Positions 1-10,485 of a stretch of 64,000 bases of DNA are shown here, piece after piece; position 1 is the first letter of the stretch; each line of letters opens with the position of its first letter. The position numbers and the translations under genes are program-made. Source of the stretch: an uncultured Isosphaeraceae bacterium (GTDB lineage: Bacteria; Planctomycetota; Planctomycetia; Isosphaerales; Isosphaeraceae). A model generated the notes under the pieces. It saw nothing but the letters and a program-made list of their open reading frames with translations. It searched no databases and was not told where the DNA came from. Where the stretch lies: positions 1 through 64,000 of the forward strand of contig CAMFLR010000023.1 of the NCBI GenBank assembly GCA_945957605.1. The letters run 5' to 3'.

Positions 1-45
1 CTCTCAAAAAGCGCAAGCGAAGATTTGATGAAGACGAATCCCGGA

Positions 46-112
46 CACTATTGGGAGTACCACCAGTGGCACCCCGATGGTCTGATTTCGAAGAACACCA
101 CGAAATCCTAAT
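46..112 (-). repeat. Partial copy of dispersed two-hairpin repeat
   Basis: The reverse complement of this stretch matches the first half of the repeat at 36232-36400, including the shared strings TCGAAATCAG and GGTGCCACTGGTGGTAC. The second half of the element is not recognisable here. The copy lies in reverse orientation to the other two. A frame open from base 1 to the TAA at 109-111 runs through it, so that frame may be a gene tail ending in repeat DNA or may not be coding at all. Confidence 0.5.
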
Positions 113-123
113 ATTCTTCTGGA

Positions 124-1176
124 TCACTTTTTCTGCGATGTTTGCAGCTTGTCTCCGAGGATCGTCCGCACGTCGTCGAGCGTCAGAGATTTTGTTCCCT
201 CTGGTAACGGAACCGCTTCGCCTGCCGCACCGATTGTTCGAACACTCTTCAAGTCGGTCAACGTGACGGCGCCTTGTCGCGTGCGCATCGACTTCGCGAC
301 AAAATGCCCGCCTCCCACGCGTTTCGATGAGGTAAGCAGCGTGTCGTCGTTGTACATGGGATACTTTGCGTCGAATCCCTCGATAATGAGAAATGTGCTG
401 AACCATTCGGTGGGCACGAAGCCGCCGGCCTCGCATGGCTGGGCTTGAACCAAGTACATCTCTTTTATGAGCGCGTCACCGTTTCGGGTGTGGGTAATAG
501 TTCGGACGAAGCGCGGCAGGTGCCCCACGGAGGCGTCGTACGAAACCTCGAACTGCGACCAGTCATTGTCTGGCATCGTCTTGCGATAAATCTCCACTTC
601 GACGGGAATTCCGTTGCGGCGACTGCTTCGGCGTGTTGGCGTAATCCCATCGAATATCGACTTGATGAACTGGGGGAAATTGTAGGAGATTCCCCAGTAA
701 AACGGCGTCCGGCCATCACTCACGACGCCCAGTTCATAGGGCGCATTCCAGGCAGAAAGCATTTTCCAGGAATGGTCGTCTTCGCCCTTGAGTGCCACTG
801 GATCCTGGCAGTGATAGACGAGCGTATTTTTATCCCAGAGAGCTTCGACTTTGGGCACAAACTTGAAGGCAAAGAATGCCTTTCCCCCTTCAAGCTGGGG
901 CTTGCCCTTTTTCGCCTGTTCAAGAACGACGTCGGTCGAACTAAAAGCGCAAGACTCAGCGATTCCGTCACACGCCCATCGACCATGAATTTCCGAGGAC
1001 GGGCCAGGTATGAAGAGAACGTCGTTGGCGTTCCAGAGCTTTCCGTTCGCTCCGACTTGACCGCTGTCATACTCGAAATCCATTTCTACTTTGATCGCAG
1101 AATAGTTCGCCAGGAACGCATCGAGCGGACGTAGAGGAGATTGCAGAACCATGCTGGCGACAATGATCGATAACAT
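124..1176 (-). CDS. Hypothetical protein, probably secreted
   Basis: A 350-residue protein of unknown function. The N-terminus (MLSIIVASMVLQSPLRPLDAF) is short and hydrophobic and may be a weak signal peptide. The body is mixed polar/hydrophobic with no transmembrane segment. The opening pattern, an alanine/tyrosine stretch followed by alternating residues (YSAIKVEMDFEYDSG) and then a GRWACDG motif, recalls the first strands of LolA-like lipoprotein carriers, but the match is too thin to assign the family. The start is an ATG with a weak AGAAAG upstream. It lies in the same direction as the oxidoreductase upstream, but a strong terminator hairpin separates them, so it probably has its own promoter. 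Confidence 0.7.
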   Translation of the reverse strand: MLSIIVASMVLQSPLRPLDAFLANYSAIKVEMDFEYDSGQVGANGKLWNANDVLFIPGPSSEIHGRWACDGIAESCAFSSTDVVLEQAKKGKPQLEGGKAFFAFKFVPKVEALWDKNTLVYHCQDPVALKGEDDHSWKMLSAWNAPYELGVVSDGRTPFYWGISYNFPQFIKSIFDGITPTRRSSRRNGIPVEVEIYRKTMPDNDWSQFEVSYDASVGHLPRFVRTITHTRNGDALIKEMYLVQAQPCEAGGFVPTEWFSTFLIIEGFDAKYPMYNDDTLLTSSKRVGGGHFVAKSMRTRQGAVTLTDLKSVRTIGAAGEAVPLPEGTKSLTLDDVRTILGDKLQTSQKK

Positions 1177-1236
1177 GTCAATGCTTTCTTAATCCAAAAA
1201 TCGGCCGTTTCGAGTTGCTCCTGAGTTGTAACAGAA

Positions 1237-1273
1237 ATCGCCGCGAACCGCCTTGGTGACGGTTCGCGGCGAT
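1237..1273 (-). terminator. Intrinsic terminator of the Gfo/Idh/MocA gene
   Basis: A perfect 14-bp inverted repeat (ATCGCCGCGAACCG and its complement) encloses a 9-base loop. On the minus strand it is followed by TTTCTGTT. It sits about 50 bases beyond the oxidoreductase stop codon, the right place to end that transcript before the next gene. Confidence 0.7.
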
Positions 1274-1325
1274 GGGTCTACGACCATTTCGCGGAACGCG
1301 AATTCGTATCGTTGCTACGAAGGCC

Positions 1326-2624
<1,299 letters not shown>

Positions 2625-2860
2625 GCGCTACTCCTGTTCACGATAGAGGTAATCAACGCGGCTCGTGCGCAAAGGCCGAGCCCGCGAAAAGCGACTGGCG
2701 GGAGATTTAGCCGATCGTACGCCTCCCGGACAGGCCCGTCAATCATTGGTTTGACAAATGCTCGTCGATCCGTCGTGCGTTGATGAAACCTGGATCGATC
2801 GACGCGGGTATTGCTTCGGAGATGTTGATCCCGCCGAATTGTTCCCCCCGGAGAGCCGCC

Positions 2861-3943
2861 ATGAGCCGATTCACCCGTTTTGCGGGGCTCGCGCTCGCAT
2901 TATTCTGCCTCGCCGTTCCGCCGACGCAGGCGCAAGAACAAGCCAAGCAAGCCTTTAGCCCGATGGGTGACACCTCGCGTTTCACGCGATTGGGGGGCTG
3001 GGGCGGCTTTGGCGGCATGATTGGCCAGTACGGGCTCGCGAAAGCGATGCTCGTCACCAATCCGGCGATACATGAGGAGTTGAAAGTCACGGCCGAGCAA
3101 AAGACCGAGCTCAAGGATTGGGAAGCGGCGATGCGGAAGCGCGGCGAGACGATGTTTCGCAACGGACCGGGGAATCCGCAGCAGCCGCAACAACAAGGAG
3201 GTAATGAGGCGGGACCGGGAGCCCAGGGCGCGGGGCCGGGCGGATTCAATCCGTTTGGAATGCTCGACATGATCACGAACCTCGTGCAGGAAGGGGAAAC
3301 CAGTCTCGCGAAGATCCTGACGAAGAAGCAATACACGCGGCTGAACCAGATCGCTCTGCAAATGGAAGGGGTGGCGGCGCTCGGGCGCGACGATGTAGCG
3401 GAAGCTATTTTTCTCAGTCCCGACCAGATCGAAACGATTCGCCAGATCATGACCGAGAACAAAACGAAGCAAATTGGCTTCATCATGGGTCAGGCGTTCG
3501 CAATGCGCGGCCAGCGTGGTCAGGGACAAGGCCGCCTGCAAGGTCAGGGACAAGGCGAAGAGGCTCGGCCGGGTGAGCGTCCCCAGTCCAAGGCCGCGCC
3601 GGCGCAGGATGAGGATCCCGAGGCGCAGGCGAAGCGGCGGGCGGCAAATCGCGAGCGCATGGAGGGGCAGTTCACCAAGATGCGCAACGGCACCGATGAC
3701 ATTCAAAACGCGACGACGACCAAGATTCTCAAGGTGCTCACGAAGCGGCAGCGCGAGCGGTTCGACAAGCTGCTGGGGCCGCCGTTCGATCCGAAGAAGT
3801 TCAGTTTCCCGGGACAACCGGGGCGTCCTCAGGCTTCAGCAGACGACGCGGCCGTCAAGAAAGATGCGCCCACGGCCCCTGCTCCCGCTCGACCACGGCT
3901 ACGTGATACTCGAGGTGTCAGCACGCCGGACGCGGAAAAGTAA
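2861..3943 (+). CDS. Secreted LTxxQ-like planctomycete protein
   Basis: A 360-residue exported protein of unknown function. I chose the ATG that begins MSRFTRFAGLALALF because it follows a GGAG site and starts a clean signal peptide cleaved after VPPTQAQ; the frame stays open 27 codons further upstream. The mature part has repeated helical blocks built on L-(S/T)-x-x-Q: VTAEQKTELKD, ILTKKQYTRLNQI, FLSPDQIETIRQI and VLTKRQRERFDKLLG. This spacing resembles Spy/CpxP periplasmic proteins and is common in planctomycete secretomes. Two low-complexity stretches rich in Gln/Gly/Pro (about residues 108-130 and 215-250) separate the blocks, and the tail is Ala/Pro-rich. It converges on the hydrolase gene downstream. 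Confidence 0.75.
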   Translation: MSRFTRFAGLALALFCLAVPPTQAQEQAKQAFSPMGDTSRFTRLGGWGGFGGMIGQYGLAKAMLVTNPAIHEELKVTAEQKTELKDWEAAMRKRGETMFRNGPGNPQQPQQQGGNEAGPGAQGAGPGGFNPFGMLDMITNLVQEGETSLAKILTKKQYTRLNQIALQMEGVAALGRDDVAEAIFLSPDQIETIRQIMTENKTKQIGFIMGQAFAMRGQRGQGQGRLQGQGQGEEARPGERPQSKAAPAQDEDPEAQAKRRAANRERMEGQFTKMRNGTDDIQNATTTKILKVLTKRQRERFDKLLGPPFDPKKFSFPGQPGRPQASADDAAVKKDAPTAPAPARPRLRDTRGVSTPDAEK

Positions 3944-3985
3944 CCGCTGAACTCCTGGCAGCCACGTCGGGTTGAGACGATCTCT

Positions 3986-5200
3986 TCAATAGAAGAGAGG
4001 CATGAATTGCCCGATGCAGTAGCTCGCAAAGATGGCGACGGCGATGTCGCCATCGCGTCTCGACGCGCCGCGAGCAGCGATTCGGCCGACGAGCATGCTC
4101 GGCAGCATTAACAGCGTGCTGATTCCCAGGGTGATCATGAGAACGGCAAAGAGAAAAATGCCTTTCTCAAACTGGGGATAGGGCAGATAGAAAACAAATG
4201 GCAGGCAGGCAAGCGACATTGCTCCTGTAACCACAGCCAAACTCCATCGACGCAGCCGCAGCCTGCCGAGGCCGGCGAGTGCCATCCAGATGAATCCGAA
4301 GAGAGCAGCCTGCTGAGGTATACGGCGCAATTGCGGAGTCGCACCGACCCACGTATTTAACGTCAGGGTGGCGGCGACGAGGAAGATGGCAGGAATAATC
4401 ACACCTCGAATTCGCGCCAACCTGGGATGAAGTTCAGGCAAGTGCAGCACCAAGCCCAACGCGCCGGCGATTCCCAGCACAATTCCAGCCAAACGCCAGA
4501 GCCACGCGGTCGGGGCGGCGGGTATCGGTTTGCCAAGAGCAGCACATGCGGCTTCGACCGCTGCGCTCATGAGCGCTGGGTCGTAGGGTTCAAGGATGTG
4601 ATCGGACCAGGGTGAAATAACGACCTGCGCGGTCGCGATCGATCGTAACTGGGCTGGTCGAAAAAACTCCTCAAATCGACCTGCCATCAAGAGCAGTGGC
4701 GGCGCGTCTTCGCCGAGCTCGGCAGGATAACCGACTCCAATAAAAAGTTTGGGGCGAAAACTCGCCTCATGTACGCTCCAGGAACCGTTGGCGGCTCCCA
4801 TCGAATGGCCGAGGAAGACGTCTATGGGGTCGAGTGCTCGCTGAAGCTCCTGAAAATTGCGCCGGAGGTTGGTGAGGGAGCACGATAGCGGCGATTCTCC
4901 GTATCCTGCCTGATCGACGGAGTAGCAATCAAAGCCGGCAGCGGCGAGTGCTTCGCCGAAACGAAAGAGCATTTCCTTGGAGCCGCCGTTTCCGTGAGCG
5001 AGCAGAGCAATCGGATGCTGGCCGGGCGTTGCGGGGAAAATTCGAAGCGCAGGGGTGTTTGGAGTCAGCATGGTTTTTTCGACGCGGACGCCCGGTTCAA
5101 TCGCGTGCGACAGTATGACGCCGACAATCAACGCGATGCTTGATGCGGCAATCACCCAAAGGTTAGTCCGAGGATCGAGACGATTATTTGAGGATGTCAT
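3986..5200 (-). CDS. Alpha/beta hydrolase with C-terminal membrane domain
   Basis: The N-terminal half is an alpha/beta hydrolase: oxyanion motif AHGNGG at residues 68-73, nucleophile elbow GHSMGA at 131-136 (Ser133), and a candidate catalytic histidine at 201 in SPWSDHILEP. One transmembrane helix precedes it (about 13-32). From about residue 235 to the end the protein is strongly hydrophobic, with roughly five or six predicted membrane spans, so the enzyme is membrane-anchored at both ends. No start has a good ribosome site. I chose ATG 5200, which puts the first helix near the N-terminus; ATGs at 5257/5260 would add about 20 residues. The substrate is unknown. Confidence 0.78.
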   Translation of the reverse strand: MTSSNNRLDPRTNLWVIAASSIALIVGVILSHAIEPGVRVEKTMLTPNTPALRIFPATPGQHPIALLAHGNGGSKEMLFRFGEALAAAGFDCYSVDQAGYGESPLSCSLTNLRRNFQELQRALDPIDVFLGHSMGAANGSWSVHEASFRPKLFIGVGYPAELGEDAPPLLLMAGRFEEFFRPAQLRSIATAQVVISPWSDHILEPYDPALMSAAVEAACAALGKPIPAAPTAWLWRLAGIVLGIAGALGLVLHLPELHPRLARIRGVIIPAIFLVAATLTLNTWVGATPQLRRIPQQAALFGFIWMALAGLGRLRLRRWSLAVVTGAMSLACLPFVFYLPYPQFEKGIFLFAVLMITLGISTLLMLPSMLVGRIAARGASRRDGDIAVAIFASYCIGQFMPLFY

Positions 5201-6154
5201 TTGGTTTAAGAATGATAATGCATCGCGTAAGTTCAGGACTTCGTCGGGTCGAGGCATCATAACGGGCAAAAACGCGACAGCGTCGATCAACGCGTAAGAA
5301 CGAAGACATTGTAGGAGTGCTTGATATCAGCCGTCGCGTGATTGGTGTCTTCTTCGACAACTTTAGGGGCGTGTTTGGAAGGCAAGCAAATATGTCGCAA
5401 TGATTCTGGGAGCACAAAAAAGTTCAAGTCGGCGGCAATTTGATCATCGAAACTGTCATTTCCTGGGCATCAACGTCGAGGCGAAAGAGCGCAAGCGTGC
5501 TGGCATCCAGGGGCTTCAACTCAAACAAAATGCAGCTTTTTGTGTGTGTAGTACGCGATGTAAGTTGTTGATGCAAAAGAGGTTGAGATTGGATGACTCA
5601 GGGTCGTCAAAGACCAGAACTCGACCCCCGTCAATGTCGCTTTTTTACCCTTTTACCTGGCTTGTAAAAAAAGCTTCAATTCGGGTTGACGGTTTTCCGG
5701 GGTTCGGATTAAATCGCCCTCGCTCCGAACCGGATCGTCATGGTTGACTGATCAGGTCGCTTGCCGAGACCGACCCTCAAGGAGCGAGGGTCGAGTGGCC
5801 CCAGGAGTCGGCTTCGCCTCGGAATGGATTCCGGATGGTTTGAGCCATCCCTTCCCAGATTCGCATCTTCTGCACACACAGCACGGATTGGGTCGCTCGA
5901 AACCTCTAAGGTTCGGCCTTCTGAGTCGCCTTGCCGTTTCGTGCGCCGCTTTGATGTACCCCGAACTGAGTCGTCATGCCGTCTCGGTCGTGGCGGCCCC
6001 GACAATCGTCGTCTCGCGCGACGTTGACCGGGTTCAGTTCAATTGAGTCGAAAGGGATTTCGTCGCCGGTTCAGTGAATCGCCCAGAATCAACCGCCCCG
6101 TGTGTCGGGTGAGTTTGAAGCGGCGAATGGCTAGCCGGTAACAAGGGAGATGAC
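5201..6154. other. Long non-coding stretch upstream of PEP-CTERM gene
   Basis: About 950 bases with no convincing gene. The short open frames have no family-like sequence and overlap one another on both strands. The only structure I see is an inverted repeat, CCCTCGCTCC at 5717-5726 and GGAGCGAGGG at 5781-5790. It could form the base of a large hairpin in the leader of the downstream gene. Confidence 0.5.
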
Positions 6155-6898
6155 ATGCACCGGATGCAACGCCTTGCCGTCACGTTTGGTTTCGCCCTCG
6201 TAGCGTCGACCTTTTTCGCCGCGAAGGCCAACGCCGCTCTGCTCCACCCGGATGATTCCTCGCAGTTTCCGGACCTCTCGAGCGGCTACGTGAGCGGCAC
6301 CATCAATTACACCGCGAACACCGGCCAGTTGATGGTTTCGAACACCCCGTACGCCCTGGCGCTTGGCCCGACGGCCACCAGTCAGTACGACGTTTCGGCT
6401 ACTTCCTCGGGTCTGCGCAGCCAGACGATTGTCGCGCAGATCAACAGCGACGGCACGCTGAACACCGCCGGTACCAACCAGTACGAGTTGTTCGGCAAAG
6501 TGACCGTCAACGGTGTGACCTACAGCGGCGAACTGCTGCAGGGTCAGATCACGGGCTTCGGCTCGCTGAACACCGCCGCCGCCGGCAACGGTGGTGTCGC
6601 CGGTACCTCGATGTTCGACTTCGACGTCAAGGTGACGGGCGGCCTCCTCGCCAGCCAGTTCGGCACCGACACCTACATTCGCCTGACCGCCGAGCGCTGG
6701 AGCACCTTCAATGGTAGCTTCACGACCGACTTCTCGGGCGGCAAGGTCTCGAGCAACATCCGCGGTTTCGAGCCGCCCCAGCCCGCCCCGGTTCCCGAGC
6801 CGACTACGCTGGTCGTGCTGATCGCCGCTGGCGGCGTGGGCCTGCTGGCCCGCCATCGTCGCAAGATCCGTCGCGACGACCTGCAGAACGTTGCCTAA
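6155..6898 (+). CDS. PEP-CTERM sorting domain protein
   Basis: A 247-residue exported surface protein. It has a signal peptide (hydrophobic core about residues 7-22, cleavage after AKANA) and a beta-rich Gly/Thr/Ser body. The C-terminal sorting signal is textbook: PVPEPTTL near residue 212, a hydrophobic helix, then the basic cluster ARHRRKIRR. Such proteins are cut and anchored or released by an exosortase, which is not in this window. AAGGGAG directly before the ATG supports the start. The central domain matches nothing I recognise. The gene converges on the sigma factor gene, with a long hairpin between them. Confidence 0.9.
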   Translation: MHRMQRLAVTFGFALVASTFFAAKANAALLHPDDSSQFPDLSSGYVSGTINYTANTGQLMVSNTPYALALGPTATSQYDVSATSSGLRSQTIVAQINSDGTLNTAGTNQYELFGKVTVNGVTYSGELLQGQITGFGSLNTAAAGNGGVAGTSMFDFDVKVTGGLLASQFGTDTYIRLTAERWSTFNGSFTTDFSGGKVSSNIRGFEPPQPAPVPEPTTLVVLIAAGGVGLLARHRRKIRRDDLQNVA

Positions 6899-6948
6899 GC
6901 CATAACCGGCTAATGGGACGTTCCGGATAACCTCTACCGTCCGAGTGC

Positions 6949-6992
6949 GAGACCGGGCGACTTCGCCGCGAGAGCGAGGTCGTCCAGGTCTC
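6949..6992. terminator. Hairpin between convergent genes
   Basis: A near-perfect long stem: GAGACC pairs with GGTCTC, GGGCGAC with GTCGTCC, and TTCGC with GCGAG, around a small loop. It lies between the stops of the PEP-CTERM gene and the sigma factor gene. A second small stem, GGCGTTT/AAACGCC at 6996-7016, abuts the sigma factor stop codon. The pair probably works as a bidirectional terminator, although neither side has a long U-run. Confidence 0.6.
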
Positions 6993-7016
6993 ACGGGCGT
7001 TTCGAACAGAAACGCC

Positions 7017-7853
7017 TCAATCGGCCAGGAAGGTTGCCGTAAGTTTGCCAAGGGCTTCGTTCTCGATCTGGCGAACTCGCTCGCGTGTCAAGCCGAGCGA
7101 TTCGCCGATCTCCTTCAAGGTCTTGGGCGGTGCGTCGTTCAGGCCGAACCGCATCCGTAGGACGGCGGCCTCTCTCTTGTCCATTTCATCGAGCCGATTC
7201 ATCACCAACTTGAGATTATCGGCCTCGACCATCTCGACGTCAGGCGCCTTGGTCCGCTCGTCCATGAGCATCTCGCCCAGACTCCAGCCGTTCTCGGGCT
7301 GATCGGTCTGCGGGACGATATTGTAGACCTTGATCGCCTTCTTCACGATCGCCAGCTTCTTCTTCGGCACCTCGAGTGCCTTGGCGATCTCTTCCACCGT
7401 CGCGGGCCGGCCGAGCTGATCCTGCAGGTCGGCGGCAGTTCTGCGCCACTTGCAAAGAAGCTCGACCATGTAGGCCGGAATGCGAATCGGCTTCGCTGTG
7501 TTAACCAGGGCGCGCTTGATTGACTGCTTGATCCAATAGCTCGCGTAGGTGCTGAAGCGCGTTCCCACGGCGGGGTCGAACCCCTGCACCGCGCGGAGCA
7601 GACCGAGGTTCCCTTCCTCGATCAGGTCCTGGAGCGCAAGCCCTTTACCCACATAGCCTCGGGCGATGTTCACCACGAGGCGCAAGTTTGCTCGCACCAT
7701 GCGGTCGCGCGCCGCCTTGTCGCCCGCGGCGATGCGATGGGCGAGCATTTTTTCCTCGTCCGCGGTCAAGAGCGCCATTTCGTTGATTTCCCGGAGATAG
7801 GTCTCCAGGGGGCTCTGCACCGTGTCTCGGCGGTGGCGGCGAATTCGGGCCAT
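7017..7853 (-). CDS. RNA polymerase sigma factor, SigA/RpoD-like (group 2)
   Basis: A 278-residue sigma-70 factor. Region 1.2 is present (SPLETYLREINEMALL), followed by region 2 with RANLRLVVNIARGY, DLIEEGNLGLLRAV and the promoter-melting segment FSTYASYWIKQSIKRAL. Region 3 follows, and region 4 ends in the helix-turn-helix LGLTRERVRQIENEAL. It lacks the long acidic region 1.1 and non-conserved insert of a housekeeping RpoD, so it is probably an alternative, group 2 factor. Planctomycetes carry several of these. A GTG or ATG four codons further upstream is also possible. No anti-sigma partner is adjacent. Confidence 0.92.
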   Translation of the reverse strand: MARIRRHRRDTVQSPLETYLREINEMALLTADEEKMLAHRIAAGDKAARDRMVRANLRLVVNIARGYVGKGLALQDLIEEGNLGLLRAVQGFDPAVGTRFSTYASYWIKQSIKRALVNTAKPIRIPAYMVELLCKWRRTAADLQDQLGRPATVEEIAKALEVPKKKLAIVKKAIKVYNIVPQTDQPENGWSLGEMLMDERTKAPDVEMVEADNLKLVMNRLDEMDKREAAVLRMRFGLNDAPPKTLKEIGESLGLTRERVRQIENEALGKLTATFLAD

Positions 7854-7865
7854 GAAGGTCCTCAC

Positions 7866-8380
7866 ACGTCGGTCGGTCGTTCGTTCGGGTGGTCCGCAAC
7901 CTGGTCGAAAGTTCGCGTCCGGGCCAGTTCGACCACGCGATGACCCAAGGAGCCTCCTCGCTCCTGAATTGGATCAATGCGTCAGTCGATCGGGGCATCC
8001 CGGCCACGATCCGATCTGGGTTTGGGCCACGTCCCGACAGCGGCTCAGCCTCCACAGAGGCCGCCGAGGGCCACCCTCCCCGCGCACATTCTCTAAATCA
8101 ACCATGACGGCAAATCGAGTGACCCGCTTCCTCGCAGTCACAAACGCGCTCAGCTCAGTGCCGAGTCCGTTCGCACGAGAGACCTTGCGACTCACCCACT
8201 TCACTCATCAAGCTACGTTATCGTCCCAGAGTTTGAGAGAACTTAAGTGGCTTTGGAGATATGGAGAATTCGGGAGATATGTGTAATGTAAGGAAAATGC
8301 GTGTCAGGCAAATTGATACGGCTGTGCCTATCGCCCTACCTCTTGGTGGGACGAGATTATGAGACAGGTCTTATCCACTA
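7866..8380. other. Gap upstream of the sigma factor gene
   Basis: About 515 bases with no gene I can support. It should hold the sigma factor's promoter and leader, but I see no clear promoter match or stable hairpin. Open frames here have no recognisable protein features. Confidence 0.4.
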
Positions 8381-8546
8381 GCTCATGATGGATTTTGGGG
8401 TCGTCGTTGAAATCTGTCCGTCGGGTGCCACTAGTGGTCTTCCACCAGCGTGCCCTAAGTGACGTCCAGCGAACTGGTTCGGTACAACAGTGGTTCCCAC
8501 CGAGAACTGTAGCCTGGGCGCGAATGTGGCTCACAACGCTGAATTT
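8381..8546 (+). repeat. Dispersed two-hairpin repeat, copy A
   Basis: It aligns along its length with 36232-36400. Shared blocks are GCTCATGATGGA, TCGGGTGCCACT, AGTGACG followed by CCA, the CGCGAA block and the terminal CTGAATTT. The first palindrome reads CCACTAGTGG next to CCACCAG; the second (AACTGG ... CAGTGG) is degraded here. Apparent short coding frames on the minus strand are products of the repeat. Confidence 0.75.
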
Positions 8547-8577
8547 ACACCATGAGTGCTATTGAATTGGCTCAAGA

Positions 8578-8615
8578 ACAAAAAAAGCCGGCCGCCCCGA
8601 GTTGGGGAGGCCGGC
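8578..8615 (-). terminator. rpsA: Intrinsic terminator of rpsA
   Basis: Read on the minus strand, GCCGGCC pairs with GGCCGGC, with CCCC/GGGG extending the stem inward, and a run of seven T follows directly. It lies about 30 bases past the rpsA stop codon. This is the clearest Rho-independent terminator in the window. Confidence 0.9.
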
Positions 8616-8646
8616 TCGAACATTACTGACGTGTGTCAGCCGTGGT

Positions 8647-10485
8647 TCAGGATTCGTCTTCGGTCGAAGCTTCGGGTTCCGCTTCGGCTTCGGTCTCGGT
8701 CGAAGGAGCACCGAAGAGCGGGCCGGAGCCGCCGAGACCGCCCTTGAGGGCCTTGGTTTCGGCCTTGGGAGCAGCGTCGGACTTGGGAGCGGCGGTGGTG
8801 GTGGCTTGCGACTGTTCGCCAGCCTCCCCTTCCGCACCCTCTTCGCCTTCGGGCTTGGTCCACTGGGCCTTCTTGCGCGAAAGACCGATCTTGCGCTCGC
8901 CGCGATCGACGCGGAGAACTTTCACTTCGATCTCGTCGCCCACGTTGACCACTTCTTCAGGGCTGTCGACCTTATGGTCGGCCAGTTCCGAGATGTGCAG
9001 CAAGCCTTCCAGGCCCGGTTCGAGTTCGACGAAAACGCCGAAGTTCGTGAGCTTGGTGACCTTGCCGATGACAACGTCGCCCGTCTCGTAACGGCCCGGG
9101 ATGTCGGTCTCCCAGGGATCGTCCTTGAGCTGCTTGAGGCCAAGGGCGATACGCTTGCGCTCTTGATCGACGTTGAGCACCTGGCAACGAATCTTCTGGC
9201 CCTTTTCGAGCAACTCGTTGGGGTGGCCGATCTTGCGCGTCCAGCTCATGTCGGAGATGTGGAGGAGACCGTCGATCCCCTCTTCGATCTCGATGAACGC
9301 ACCGTAGTTCGTCAGGTTGCGGACGGTACCCTCGATCATCGTGTTCGGCGGGTACTTGCCGGCGACCTGATCCCACGGGTTGTTCTGGGTTTGCTTCATA
9401 CCCAAGGAGATTTCTTGCTTCTCCTTGTTGATGCCGAGGACGACGACTTCGATCTTGTCGCCGATCTGCACCAGCTCGCTCGGGTGGTTGATGCGCTTGG
9501 TCCAGGACATCTCGGAGATGTGCACGAGACCTTCGATGCCCTCTTCGAGCTTCACGAAGGCGCCGTAGCTCATCACGTTGACGACCTCGCCCAGGACGCG
9601 CGTGCCGACCGGATACTTGTCGGCGACGTTTTCCCACGGGCTGGCGCTCTTCTGCTTGAGGCCAAGGGCGATCTTCTCGCGTTCCTTGTCGACATGCAGA
9701 ACCATGACTTCGATCTGGTCGTCGATCTTGACCATATCGCTGGGGTGGTTGATGCGGCCCCACGACATGTCGGTGATGTGCAAGAGGCCGTCGATACCAC
9801 CGAGGTCGACGAACGCGCCGAAGTCGGCGATGTTCTTGACGGTACCGATGCGAACCTGACCCTGCTCGATTTCGTTGAGCAGCGTCTTCTTCTGGGTTTC
9901 GCGGGTGATTTCGATCAGCTTGCGGCGGCTGACAACGATGTTGCGGCGACTCTCATCGATCTTGAGAATCATGCACTCGATGTCTTTATCGATATATTCC
10001 GCAATATCGTTGGGGCGGCGGATGTCGACCTGGCTGGCGGGCAGGAAGACGTTGACGCCGATATCGACGAGCAGACCGCCCTTGATCTTGCGAGTCACCT
10101 TGCCGCGAACGACGTCGCCTTCGTGATACTGGGCGATGACGCGTTCCCAGGCGATCATCCGCTCGGCCTTCTTGCGCGAGAGGACGATTTCGCCGGTGTC
10201 GTCGTCCATACCCTCGAGCAGGACGTCGACCGAATCGCCGGGCTGCGGCGGCTCAGTGCCTTCCCACTCGTTCAGCGGAACGAGGCCTTCCGACTTGTAA
10301 CCGACGTCGACGACCACCTGGTCGCCCACGATTTCGATTACCTTGCCCGAGACGATACCGCCGATGTCGAAATGCTGGCCTTCGCCGAGGAAGCGATCGA
10401 AATCGCTCGCGACGTCCTCGCCGTTAAAAGCACTCAGCTCTTCGTCTGTGACGTCGAATTCACGAAGGAGGTTGCGATCTACCAT
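8647..10485 (-). CDS. rpsA: 30S ribosomal protein S1
   Basis: Ribosomal protein S1, 612 residues, which brings mRNA to the 30S subunit. Six S1 RNA-binding domains lie at roughly residues 38-110, 122-190, 207-275, 293-362, 380-449 and 468-537. Domains 3-6 carry the repeated G-x-F-V-x-L...GLxHxSxMSW signature, for example DFGAFVDLGGIDGLLHITDMSW split by one or two changes in later copies. An Ala/Glu/Ser-rich tail of about 70 residues follows. I chose ATG 10485 (MVDRNLLREFDV), because the open frame upstream lies in the leader, beyond a terminator-like hairpin. A consensus promoter and that hairpin precede it and a strong terminator follows, so the gene is probably transcribed alone. Confidence 0.95.
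   Translation of the reverse strand: MVDRNLLREFDVTDEELSAFNGEDVASDFDRFLGEGQHFDIGGIVSGKVIEIVGDQVVVDVGYKSEGLVPLNEWEGTEPPQPGDSVDVLLEGMDDDTGEIVLSRKKAERMIAWERVIAQYHEGDVVRGKVTRKIKGGLLVDIGVNVFLPASQVDIRRPNDIAEYIDKDIECMILKIDESRRNIVVSRRKLIEITRETQKKTLLNEIEQGQVRIGTVKNIADFGAFVDLGGIDGLLHITDMSWGRINHPSDMVKIDDQIEVMVLHVDKEREKIALGLKQKSASPWENVADKYPVGTRVLGEVVNVMSYGAFVKLEEGIEGLVHISEMSWTKRINHPSELVQIGDKIEVVVLGINKEKQEISLGMKQTQNNPWDQVAGKYPPNTMIEGTVRNLTNYGAFIEIEEGIDGLLHISDMSWTRKIGHPNELLEKGQKIRCQVLNVDQERKRIALGLKQLKDDPWETDIPGRYETGDVVIGKVTKLTNFGVFVELEPGLEGLLHISELADHKVDSPEEVVNVGDEIEVKVLRVDRGERKIGLSRKKAQWTKPEGEEGAEGEAGEQSQATTTAAPKSDAAPKAETKALKGGLGGSGPLFGAPSTETEAEAEPEASTEDES

Noticed and set aside
5400..5747. 115-codon plus-strand frame
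   Set aside because: No ribosome site, domain or hydrophobic pattern; it overlaps other random frames in a gene-free stretch.
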